DNA from: Paracoccaceae bacterium
GTDB lineage: Bacteria > Pseudomonadota > Alphaproteobacteria > Rhodobacterales > Rhodobacteraceae
Length of the DNA: 12,161 bases
Reading direction: 5' to 3'
Assembly: GCA_018647275.1 (NCBI GenBank)
Contig: JABGTH010000066.1
Location: 1-12,161 of the forward strand
Below the pieces are notes generated by a model. It saw nothing but the letters and a program-made list of their open reading frames with translations. It was not told the DNA's origin and did no database searches. Both the position numbers and the translations under genes were made by a program. This document shows, piece after piece, positions 6,063 through 12,161 of the stretch; position 1 is the first letter of the stretch; each line of letters starts with the position of its first letter.

Positions 6063-6787
6063 GCAAACTTACCGATATAATCCCACGCGACTTCTCGCTG
6101 CATCCACCGCGCATTGCGCCTGATTACCGCTCCAGCCGAAGCCGTGGCCCAATCCACAAACCGATTGGTTTCGCGACAACGATGACTGAGGCGACGGGTC
6201 CAACATTCGGGCATGATGTTTTGGGGCCAAACGATCATGATCTTTTGATCAACCACGCGGTTGATGGCGGGTCAGCAATTGGCCCACGCATTGTGGTACA
6301 CGGTGTGTTACGTGATGGCGATGGTCGGCCTGTTCCAAACGCCTTGATCGAAGTGTGGCAAGCGAATGCAGGTGGACGTTATCGCCACAAGAAGGATGCC
6401 TATCTTGCGCCACTTGATCCGAACTTTGGTGGTTGTGGTCGTGTGATCACCGGTGAAGATGGCAGCTACTCGTTCCGCACGGTTCAGCCTGGTGCCTATC
6501 CTTGGCCCAATGGTGGCAATGATTGGCGTCCCGCGCATATCCACTTTTCTGTCTTTGGCATGGCTTTTTCGCAACGCTTGATCACACAAATGTATTTTGA
6601 GGGCGATCCCCACATTGCGCTTTGCCCGATTGCCCAATCGATCCCTGATGCTGCGGCGATTGATCGTTTGACGGCGCGGTTAGACATGGAGGCCACGATG
6701 CCGATGGATATTCGGGCCTTCCGCTTTGATATCGTGTTGCGTGGACGTGGTGCGACTTTGTTTGAAAACCAGATGGAGGGCACATAA
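6059..6787 (+). CDS. pcaH: Protocatechuate 3,4-dioxygenase beta subunit
   Basis: A 242-residue beta subunit of the intradiol ring-cleaving enzyme that converts protocatechuate plus O2 to 3-carboxy-cis,cis-muconate in the cytoplasm. The non-heme Fe(III) ligands are all visible: Tyr108 in GGRYRHKKD, Tyr147 in GAYPWPNGG, and His160/His162 in RPAHIHFSVFG. They match the Pseudomonas ligands Tyr408, Tyr447, His460 and His462 once that numbering's 300 offset is removed. The N-terminal extension HPPRIAPDYRSSRSRGP (about 15-31) is the PcaH signature that alpha subunits lack. An AGGAA lies about 7 bases before the start, inside the rhodanese gene. The stop overlaps the pcaG start (TAATG). Length is normal. 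The usual companions pcaQ, pcaD, pcaC and pcaB are not in the window. Confidence 0.96.
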   Translation: MSKLTDIIPRDFSLHPPRIAPDYRSSRSRGPIHKPIGFATTMTEATGPTFGHDVLGPNDHDLLINHAVDGGSAIGPRIVVHGVLRDGDGRPVPNALIEVWQANAGGRYRHKKDAYLAPLDPNFGGCGRVITGEDGSYSFRTVQPGAYPWPNGGNDWRPAHIHFSVFGMAFSQRLITQMYFEGDPHIALCPIAQSIPDAAAIDRLTARLDMEATMPMDIRAFRFDIVLRGRGATLFENQMEGT

Positions 6788-7347
6788 TGGCGAAGCTACC
6801 AGAAAGCGCGTCCCAAACTGCGGGTCCATACGTGCACATAGGTTGTGTCCCTGAATTTGCAGGACTTGAACGCGGCTACCACAGCCAACTGGGCACAAGT
6901 TTGCGGGCCGATTTGACGGGCGACCCTATCACTATTCGAGGTCGCATTATCGATGGGATGGGTGATCCTGTTCTGGATGGTTTGGTTGAGATTTGGCAAC
7001 CTGACGGCGCGGGCACGTTCTACACAAACGGCAAAGGGTTTGGCCGTGCGCCATCTCACGCTGAAACAGGTGAGTTTGTGATCGAGACCGTCATGCCCGG
7101 TGCCGTCATTGATCAAAATGGTACTTTGCAGTCGCCGCATCTTGCATTGTGGATTGTTGCGCGTGGGATCAATGTAGGGCTGCATACGCGAGCTTACTTC
7201 TCAGACAACGTGGCTGAAGATGATCCAATATTGTCTATGATTGAGCCGACACGTCGTACGACGTTGATCGCGCAAAAAGGTTCAAACGGATATCAGTTGG
7301 ATATCCACCTTCAAGGTGAAAAAGAAACGGTGTTCTTTGATGTTTGA
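6787..7347 (+). CDS. pcaG: Protocatechuate 3,4-dioxygenase alpha subunit
   Basis: A 186-residue alpha subunit that pairs with PcaH in an (alpha-beta-Fe) complex. It begins with the alpha-subunit signature SQTAGPYVHIG (9-19). The intradiol fold follows (ITIRGRIIDGMGDPVLDGLVEIWQ across 48-71). The iron-binding Tyr/His set of PcaH is absent, as expected for alpha. Arg135 in GLHTRAYFSD corresponds to the active-site arginine that alpha contributes to the substrate pocket. The ATG shares one base with the pcaH stop and has a strong GGAGG about 6 bases upstream. The C-terminus (QLDIHLQGEKETVFFDV) is typical, and its last bases overlap the BKACE start by 8. Length is slightly below the 200-residue Pseudomonas form but normal for the family. 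Confidence 0.96.
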   Translation: MAKLPESASQTAGPYVHIGCVPEFAGLERGYHSQLGTSLRADLTGDPITIRGRIIDGMGDPVLDGLVEIWQPDGAGTFYTNGKGFGRAPSHAETGEFVIETVMPGAVIDQNGTLQSPHLALWIVARGINVGLHTRAYFSDNVAEDDPILSMIEPTRRTTLIAQKGSNGYQLDIHLQGEKETVFFDV

Positions 7348-8173
7348 AGTTGCTGGAAAACCCTGCATCCTATGCTGTGCAATCACAGGATCGGTGCCAA
7401 CGAAGGCAGCTAACCCTGCTGTTCCAATCAGCATTTCTGAACAGATAGAAAGCAGTCATGCCGCTGTTGAAGCAGGGGCCAGCATCATCCATGCCCACGT
7501 ACGTAACGTTGACGAAACGCCCAGCAGCGACCCTAATAAATTTGCAGAGCTGCAGGAAGGGTTAAAGAAACATTGTCCGGACGTCATTATCCAGTTCTCG
7601 ACAGGTGGCCGTTCTGGTGCAGGGCACGAGCGTGGGGGCATGTTGTCTTTGCGCCCAGACATGGCATCCTTGTCGGTTGGCTCAAACAACTTCCCAACAC
7701 GGGTTTATGAAAACCCACCTCAGCTGGTGTCGTGGTTGGCAGCTGAAATGGTGAAATATGAAGTTATGCCTGAGATCGAAGCGTTTGATCTGAGCCACAT
7801 CTTAAAAGCGATTGAGATGGAGCAGGCAGGTTTGATCCATAACCGTTTATACATTCAATTCGTTATGGGGGTGAAAAACGCGATGCCTGCGGATAAAACG
7901 GTCTTTGATTTTTACGTAAAGATGATGGCAGACCGCGCCCCGAATGCACCTTGGTGCGCTGCGGGGATCGGGCCAAACCAGATCGTTGTGAATGAGTGGG
8001 CAATTGCGGCGGGTGGCCATACGCGCGCTGGCTTGGAAGATAACGTACGTCTAGATCGTAAAAAGCTTGCGCCGTCGAATGCGGCATTGATCGCGCGTGC
8101 TGCAGACGTTTGTGCGCGCTATGAACGCCCTGTGGCAACACCACTTGAAGCACGCGCGCTGCTAGGTCTTTAG
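7340..8173 (+). CDS. Beta-keto acid cleavage enzyme (BKACE, formerly DUF849)
   Basis: A 277-residue zinc TIM-barrel enzyme of the BKACE family. Members react a beta-keto acid with acetyl-CoA to give acetoacetate and a new CoA ester. The metal-binding HAH pair (H51, H53 in IIHAHVRN) and a later conserved Glu233 in GLEDNVRLD match the known Kce Zn ligand pattern. QFSTGGRSG (85-93), SVGSNNFP (112-119) and EAFD (147-150) are family signatures. The ATG at 7340 overlaps the pcaG stop by 8 bases. A GTG at 7316 would add eight residues, but homology begins near 7340. Lying last in a pcaHG cluster, beta-ketoadipate is the likely substrate, which would give succinyl-CoA plus acetoacetate. That is inference; the substrate cannot be read from the sequence, and 3-keto-5-aminohexanoate cleavage is the other classical activity. 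Confidence 0.92.
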   Translation: MFEVAGKPCILCCAITGSVPTKAANPAVPISISEQIESSHAAVEAGASIIHAHVRNVDETPSSDPNKFAELQEGLKKHCPDVIIQFSTGGRSGAGHERGGMLSLRPDMASLSVGSNNFPTRVYENPPQLVSWLAAEMVKYEVMPEIEAFDLSHILKAIEMEQAGLIHNRLYIQFVMGVKNAMPADKTVFDFYVKMMADRAPNAPWCAAGIGPNQIVVNEWAIAAGGHTRAGLEDNVRLDRKKLAPSNAALIARAADVCARYERPVATPLEARALLGL

Positions 8174-8175
8174 TT

Positions 8176-8197
8176 TTTGGTCGCTTAGGTGACCAAA
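8176..8197. repeat. Inverted repeat at the convergent BKACE/kynU junction
   Basis: TTTGGTC (8176-8182), loop GCTTAGGT, GACCAAA (8191-8197). It starts 2 bases after the BKACE stop and contains the kynU stop (8185-8187). With only 11 bases between the two genes, it may act as a weak terminator for both directions. The flanking T and A runs are on the wrong side for a canonical intrinsic terminator on either strand. Confidence 0.4.
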
Positions 8198-9378
8198 CCA
8201 CGCTGCTGAAAGCGCTCTTCTTTCCACGTTTCGTTGTTTAAGATGTCTTCAAGTTTTGAAACAGCACGCAGGATATCGTTTTCGTCATTGAACAGTGGCG
8301 CAATGCCAAAGCGCATGATGTTGGGCGCGCGGAAGTCTCCGATTACCTTTTCTGCGATCAATGCCTGCATGCATGCAAACCCATGTTCGAATTCAAATGA
8401 CACGTGGCTGCCGCGCTGATCCGCATTGCGTGGGCTGGCAAGGGCCACGCCTTGGCAACGCTTTTCGACCTCTGCGATGAACAGCTCTGACAATTCGATT
8501 GAGCGCGCGCGTACATCATTCACGTCTGCGTAGTCCCACACATCGAGGGCTGCAGACAGCAGGCTGAAGGCTGCAATAGACGGTGTGCCAATACGCAAGC
8601 GTTCGATATTTTCTGCCGGGCGGTATGACAGATCAAATGCGAATGGGGCGGCGTGGCCGTGCCATCCTGCTAAGGCTGGCTCAACATTGTTGTGAAGGCG
8701 TTCAGCCACATAGATGAACGCAGGCGCACCAGGGCCACCGTTGAGGAATTTATAGGTACAACCAATCGCGAAATCAGCATCTGCAGCAATAACATCGACA
8801 GGCACGGCACCTGCTGAGTGTGCCAAATCCCAAACAACTATCGCGCCGACAGAATGTGCCTTGGCGATAATCTGTGCCATGTCGTGTTTGTAACCAGTGC
8901 GGTAATCCACCTCGGTTAACATGACTACGGCGACTGTTTCATCGATCTGCGCCATAACGTCCAATGGATCAGGCGTGCGCAAGTCGTAGCCATCATTCTT
9001 TAGCTTCATCAGCCCTTCGACCATATACAGGTCGGTGGGGAAGTTTCCGTTGTCGGACAGGATCACACGACGATCCGGAACTAGCGCAAGACCCGCTGCA
9101 ACCGCCTGAAATACTTTGATCGACAATGTATCGCCCAAAACGGTTGTCCCCTCTGGCGCGCCAATCAATTTGCCCACGCGGTCGCCGATGGTGTTGGTCT
9201 GTATAAACCACCCCTTGGTGTTCCACCCTTTGATCAGCTCCGTCTTCCATTCGTCATTTAGGAAATTCACGATTGAGGCCTCACAGCCGCGCGGCATTGG
9301 CCCCAATGAGTTGCCATTGAGGTATGTCATTCCTTCGGGAATGTGGAACATTGCGCGGGTTTTGTTGAAATCGGTCAT
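8185..9378 (-). CDS. kynU: Kynureninase
   Basis: A 397-residue PLP enzyme that hydrolyses L-kynurenine to anthranilate and alanine (3-hydroxykynurenine to 3-hydroxyanthranilate) in the cytoplasm. It begins MTDFNKTRAMFHIPEG and has YLNGNSLGPMP (19-29), the PLP-contacting FPTD (113-116), WDLAHSAG (183-190; Asp184 and His187) and the Schiff-base Lys210 in CTYKFLNGGPG, then GWHGH (238-242) and RIGTPSIAAF (262-271). All key residues are present and the length is normal. The ATG at 9378 was chosen because AAGGA lies about 7 bases upstream; the in-frame ATG at 9456 adds 26 unlikely residues (with a Cys-rich, low-similarity look). It lies 101 bases downstream of mttB on the same strand and probably shares its transcript. 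No tryptophan 2,3-dioxygenase or formamidase is in the window. Confidence 0.96.
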   Translation of the reverse strand: MTDFNKTRAMFHIPEGMTYLNGNSLGPMPRGCEASIVNFLNDEWKTELIKGWNTKGWFIQTNTIGDRVGKLIGAPEGTTVLGDTLSIKVFQAVAAGLALVPDRRVILSDNGNFPTDLYMVEGLMKLKNDGYDLRTPDPLDVMAQIDETVAVVMLTEVDYRTGYKHDMAQIIAKAHSVGAIVVWDLAHSAGAVPVDVIAADADFAIGCTYKFLNGGPGAPAFIYVAERLHNNVEPALAGWHGHAAPFAFDLSYRPAENIERLRIGTPSIAAFSLLSAALDVWDYADVNDVRARSIELSELFIAEVEKRCQGVALASPRNADQRGSHVSFEFEHGFACMQALIAEKVIGDFRAPNIMRFGIAPLFNDENDILRAVSKLEDILNNETWKEERFQQRGLVT

Positions 9379-9466
9379 GGGTTTGTCCTTTGGGCTGGGG
9401 CATCCGCCCGCGTGCTGCGTTGAATAAGTGCTACAAAGTTGTTTAGGCATTATCAATTCGCAATGA

Positions 9467-9484
9467 CGTAATTGGACGATTACG
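9467..9484. repeat. Small inverted repeat across the mttB stop codon
   Basis: CGTAAT (9467-9472), loop TGGACG, ATTACG (9479-9484). The stem takes in the mttB TAA (9480-9482) and stands at the head of the 101-base mttB-kynU spacer. There is no T-run. It may be an mRNA-processing or stability hairpin, or chance. Confidence 0.3.
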
Positions 9485-11012
9485 ACTGGTCGACAATCTT
9501 AAATGCAGCTCTAATTTGAGCATCTTGATTTGCATTAAGGTACTCAGGGTGATGGCGATCCAATACCTCTTGGGCTTTTGTTTTGGCGCGGTCCCATGCA
9601 TCCAACGCACCGTTTTCTGCCCATGTGCGAGGTTGTTCGCGGTCTGCGAGCTTGGGGTAGTGATAATCGCGTTCCATCGCTTTGTAGGTATGATCCGCAC
9701 CAAGGAAGTGACCGTCTCCAAGGATGGCGGCGCATATGGCATCAAAGCCCAGGTTTTCCTCAGACACTTCAACGCCGCGCAAGGTGCGGTATGTCATGGC
9801 GTGCATTTCATCGTCCAAAATGAACGCCTCAAAACTGGCCCCCAGCAGCGCAGCCGTCATGCCGGAACTTTCGTAGATTAGGTTCCCGCCAGCAAGGGCA
9901 GCGGCCAAACTGGTCATCCCTTTTTCAACGCCGTATTGCGCATCGATTGCTTTGGCATCCGTCATGGAGCACGCCACACCTGATGGCAGACCAAGCCAAT
10001 TTGAAAGCTGGGCCGAGGCGGCATTAAGTAATGTCGTTTCGCCCCCACCACCTGCAAACGCTCCGCTGCGTAGATCGATGACCAAGGGCCAGTTGGAAAA
10101 CACCATCGGGAAACCTGGGGAAATCACATTGACCATCACAAGGCTGGCCAGTGTTTCGGCTAACGATTGGGCAAGGAAACCTGCCATTGTTGCAGGGGCT
10201 GTCGCCCCCGCTTGGGCTGCGGTGATGCACGACATTGGAATGTTATTTTTGATGCATTCATAGACCACTTCGACGGCGTCTTCGCCAAAGCGCATTGGAG
10301 ATATAACTGGGCTGATATGGGTTTTTAGGAAAGGGCGTTTGGCAAATTCACCCTCACCACCCGCCGCGATATCCAGCATTTTGACGATGGGATCCACGTG
10401 TTCTGCGATAGTGAATGCAGTGGCAACTGGTTTCGTCGTATTGCGCAAAAGAGCGTAGGCGGTGTTCACATCAAGGTCGAAATTGTCAGGTAAGTCGGTT
10501 GCGATACAGCAACGAGTGAACCATGCGACGTTGTCGAGGGTGTCTTGAAGGCGGGTAAAGTCGTGCAGGTCGTTGAGCGTTGATGGGCGGTATAGGCCAG
10601 TTCCCATATCCAACGTGTTTACTGCGGCACCACCAGTTCCAAAGTAGACTTTATCGCCACCCACTTCGATGGAACGATCAGGGTCACGGCCGTGCAGCAC
10701 AAAGGTTTTAACGGACATCGCAATCGCATCTTCAACCAGTGCGTTTGGGAAACTGACGCGCCCGTTGTCCGTCGCGATCGCCCCCGCCGCAACCAAATCG
10801 TCATGCAGTCTATCGGGAACTTCACCCATTCCTAGATCACTTAAGAGGCGTAGGGCTGTTTGATAAATGCCCTTCAAATCAGCTTCACTTAAGGGGCGAT
10901 ATTGCCCACCAATTTGTCCGGCAGTTGCTGGATTGACCTTTGGTGGAGCCGCGCGCTGAGCCAAGCGGTTTTGGCGTCCTGAGCGTCGGGGTTTTGGCAG
11001 TATTTTTGACAT
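9480..11012 (-). CDS. MttB-family (trimethylamine methyltransferase-like, COG5598) protein, non-pyrrolysine
   Basis: A 510-residue TIM-barrel protein of the MttB superfamily. The archetype moves a methyl group from trimethylamine to a corrinoid protein and uses pyrrolysine. Members without pyrrolysine, such as MtgB, act on quaternary amines like glycine betaine. Here the frame is open throughout with no internal TAG, so it is of the non-pyrrolysine kind. Family segments include YFGTGGAAVNTLD (123-135), CCIATDLPDN (168-177), HISPVISPMRFGED (232-245), GATAPATMAGF (269-279), DAKAIDAQYG (352-361) and GDGHFLGADHT (432-442). The basic N-terminus (1-25) looks disordered. The ATG at 11012 has AAGGGA just upstream; the ATG at 11030 has none. 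No MttC-like corrinoid protein or MttA is in the window. The substrate is unknown. It leads kynU and diverges from a DMGDH-like gene, so N-methyl amine breakdown is likely. Confidence 0.9.
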   Translation of the reverse strand: MSKILPKPRRSGRQNRLAQRAAPPKVNPATAGQIGGQYRPLSEADLKGIYQTALRLLSDLGMGEVPDRLHDDLVAAGAIATDNGRVSFPNALVEDAIAMSVKTFVLHGRDPDRSIEVGGDKVYFGTGGAAVNTLDMGTGLYRPSTLNDLHDFTRLQDTLDNVAWFTRCCIATDLPDNFDLDVNTAYALLRNTTKPVATAFTIAEHVDPIVKMLDIAAGGEGEFAKRPFLKTHISPVISPMRFGEDAVEVVYECIKNNIPMSCITAAQAGATAPATMAGFLAQSLAETLASLVMVNVISPGFPMVFSNWPLVIDLRSGAFAGGGGETTLLNAASAQLSNWLGLPSGVACSMTDAKAIDAQYGVEKGMTSLAAALAGGNLIYESSGMTAALLGASFEAFILDDEMHAMTYRTLRGVEVSEENLGFDAICAAILGDGHFLGADHTYKAMERDYHYPKLADREQPRTWAENGALDAWDRAKTKAQEVLDRHHPEYLNANQDAQIRAAFKIVDQS

Positions 11013-11030
11013 AGTATCCCTTGGGCTCAT

Positions 11031-11207
11031 ACGTGCGAAGTGCTTCAGTACAGACTAGGAAGAGGCTGAATTGATGAAGCAATGACTTTCTTATAGATTA
11101 ACCTACTCGAAATATTGGTTTTGATGAATTGAGAATAAAAAATTTGCGATTGACGAAAGGTTGGGTTTTCAGATCAGTCGGGACAAACGAATTGAAGGAA
11201 TTCAAAG
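11031..11207. promoter_or_regulatory. Divergent promoter region between mttB-like gene and FAD oxidoreductase
   Basis: This AT-rich region must hold the promoters of both divergent genes. On the plus strand TTGACG (11150-11155) could be a -35 element, but the -10 position 17 bases on (ATCAGT, 11173-11178) is weak. TTGATGAA occurs twice (11071-11078 and near 11121), close to each other. The Shine-Dalgarno AAGGAA (11195-11200) for the oxidoreductase is clear. No palindrome strong enough to name as an operator was found. Confidence 0.35.
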
Positions 11208-12161
11208 ATGAAAACGCAGACACGTGTTGTGGTTATTGGTGGTGGTATTGCTGGCTGCTCAACCCTGTATCATTTGACCCAAGAGGGCATGACAGATGTT
11301 GTATTGGTTGAGCGCAATGAACTGACGTCAGGCACCACATGGCACTCTGCGGCGCAGGTAACGAATTTTGGCATGAACCAAACGATGGTTGGGCTTAAGA
11401 CACACTCGATCAACCTCTATAAAGATCTGGCTGCTGATCTCGAATATCCGGTGAACTACAATCATGGGGACGGAGGCATCCGTCTTGCCAACACTGAGGA
11501 GCAGATGGAGGGTTACCGCCACTTTGCCTCGATGGCTCGCGGCATGGACGTTGAGTTTGAAGTGATCGATGCCGCGGAATGTGCCCGCCGCCATCCATTG
11601 ATCTCGACTGATAATTTAATCGGTGGCCTCTGGGACGGCAATGATGGTGATATCGATCCCGCACAATTGTGCCAGGCACTTGCGCGCCGCGCCCGCAAAG
11701 CGGGGGCTGAAGTGTACCGCAACACACCAGTGACGAGGTTGACCCAACACAAAGACGACAGCTGGACGGTTCATACGGAACATGGAGACATCGACTGCGA
11801 AATCGTGGTGAACGCCTGTGGCTACCGCGTGAATGAGGTTGGCGCGATGATGGGTGTGCACCACCCCGTCATGTCGATGGAACACCAGTATTTTGTGACC
11901 GAAGACATCCCAGCAATTGCTGAGGCAGGTCATCGTATGCCACTGCTGCGTTGCCCGATTAGCGACTACTATTGCCGTCAGGACAAGAACGGTTTGTTGG
12001 TTGGGTTCTATGAGCAGGATTGCAAAACATGGGGCATGGACGGGATAGACCCACATTTCGTCAACGCCCTTTGCCCTGATGATTTGGACCGCGTGACGGA
12101 CGTGTTGGAAGGGGCCTTTGCCCGAATGCCTGCACTGACCGAAGTTGGCATTCACACAATC
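11208..12161 (+). CDS. FAD-dependent oxidoreductase, dimethylglycine/sarcosine dehydrogenase-like (cut by window edge)
   Basis: The first 318 residues of a DAO-type flavoprotein are visible; the rest lies beyond the window. The FAD Rossmann motif GGGIAG (11-16) follows a short N-terminus (MKTQTRVVVIG), and VVLVERNELTSGTTWHSAA (31-49) follows. His46 in TTWH corresponds to the histidine that binds FAD covalently in dimethylglycine and sarcosine dehydrogenases. MEHQYFVTEDIP is also typical. Full-length relatives have a C-terminal folate-binding GcvT-like domain of over 800 residues in total, but I cannot see whether this one has it. The enzyme would remove an N-methyl group oxidatively as formaldehyde or methylene-THF. 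The ATG at 11208 has AAGGAA 7 bases upstream. It diverges from mttB, which suggests a shared N-methyl substrate pathway. The exact substrate (dimethylglycine, sarcosine or another N-methyl compound) is unknown. Confidence 0.88.
   Translation, partial: MKTQTRVVVIGGGIAGCSTLYHLTQEGMTDVVLVERNELTSGTTWHSAAQVTNFGMNQTMVGLKTHSINLYKDLAADLEYPVNYNHGDGGIRLANTEEQMEGYRHFASMARGMDVEFEVIDAAECARRHPLISTDNLIGGLWDGNDGDIDPAQLCQALARRARKAGAEVYRNTPVTRLTQHKDDSWTVHTEHGDIDCEIVVNACGYRVNEVGAMMGVHHPVMSMEHQYFVTEDIPAIAEAGHRMPLLRCPISDYYCRQDKNGLLVGFYEQDCKTWGMDGIDPHFVNALCPDDLDRVTDVLEGAFARMPALTEVGIHTI

Noticed and set aside
7316..7340. GTG at 7316 as the BKACE start
   Set aside because: It adds MKKKRCSL, which lies inside the pcaG frame; family similarity begins with the ATG at 7340. 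The ribosome binding site is weak for both, so this is not certain.
9480..11012. Pyrrolysine-containing MttB
   Set aside because: The frame has no internal TAG, so it belongs to the non-pyrrolysine branch.
1..12161. tRNA, rRNA, CRISPR array, insertion sequence, toxin-antitoxin or prophage genes
   Set aside because: None recognised on either strand by reading; tRNAscan or an IS search was not possible here.

Overview
The window looks like chromosomal DNA from a marine Roseobacter-group alphaproteobacterium (Rhodobacterales). The protein sequences (a DUF1636-CobW-CobN set, CobO, a CobQ-type cobyric acid synthase, PcaHG paired with a DUF849/BKACE protein, a non-pyrrolysine MttB homologue, and a dimethylglycine-dehydrogenase-like flavoprotein) form a combination I associate with that group. 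Base composition is moderate by eye, and clearly more AT-rich around 2650-4080. The species cannot be named from this sequence.

Layout. (1) Positions 1-2650 hold aerobic cobalamin biosynthesis. A leftward operon (DUF1636 protein, cobW, cobN, the last cut by the window edge) is preceded by a textbook cobalamin riboswitch at about 1801-1985. cobO runs rightward from the same short divergent control region. (2) Positions 2651-4144 are a low-coding, AT-rich interruption between cobO and cobQ. It holds the remains of a glycosyltransferase (PF11316-like, putative rhamnosyltransferase) with two in-frame nonsense codons, a small leftward two-segment membrane protein, and a repeat-rich leader in front of cobQ. 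(3) Positions 4145-5587 are cobQ. (4) Positions 5652-8173 are a tightly coupled rightward cluster: rhodanese-domain protein, pcaH, pcaG and a BKACE (beta-keto acid cleavage) enzyme, every junction overlapping by 1 to 8 bases. (5) Positions 8185-11012 are a leftward pair, an MttB-family methyltransferase followed by kynureninase, converging on the BKACE gene. (6) From 11208 to the end, divergent from mttB, is a FAD-dependent DMGDH/sarcosine-dehydrogenase-like oxidoreductase that runs off the window.

How the genes fit together. CobN/CobW (cobalt insertion and its support), CobO (corrinoid adenosylation) and CobQ (amidation) are successive parts of late cobalamin synthesis. The riboswitch should lower the DUF1636-cobW-cobN operon when B12 is plentiful. 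PcaHG opens the protocatechuate ring. The coupled BKACE gene suggests that beta-ketoadipate may be cleaved with acetyl-CoA instead of, or alongside, the PcaIJ/PcaF route. The MttB homologue, kynureninase and the DMGDH-like flavoprotein together suggest catabolism of an N-methylated, possibly tryptophan-derived, compound; this last idea is inference. No tRNA, rRNA, CRISPR array, insertion sequence or attachment site was seen.
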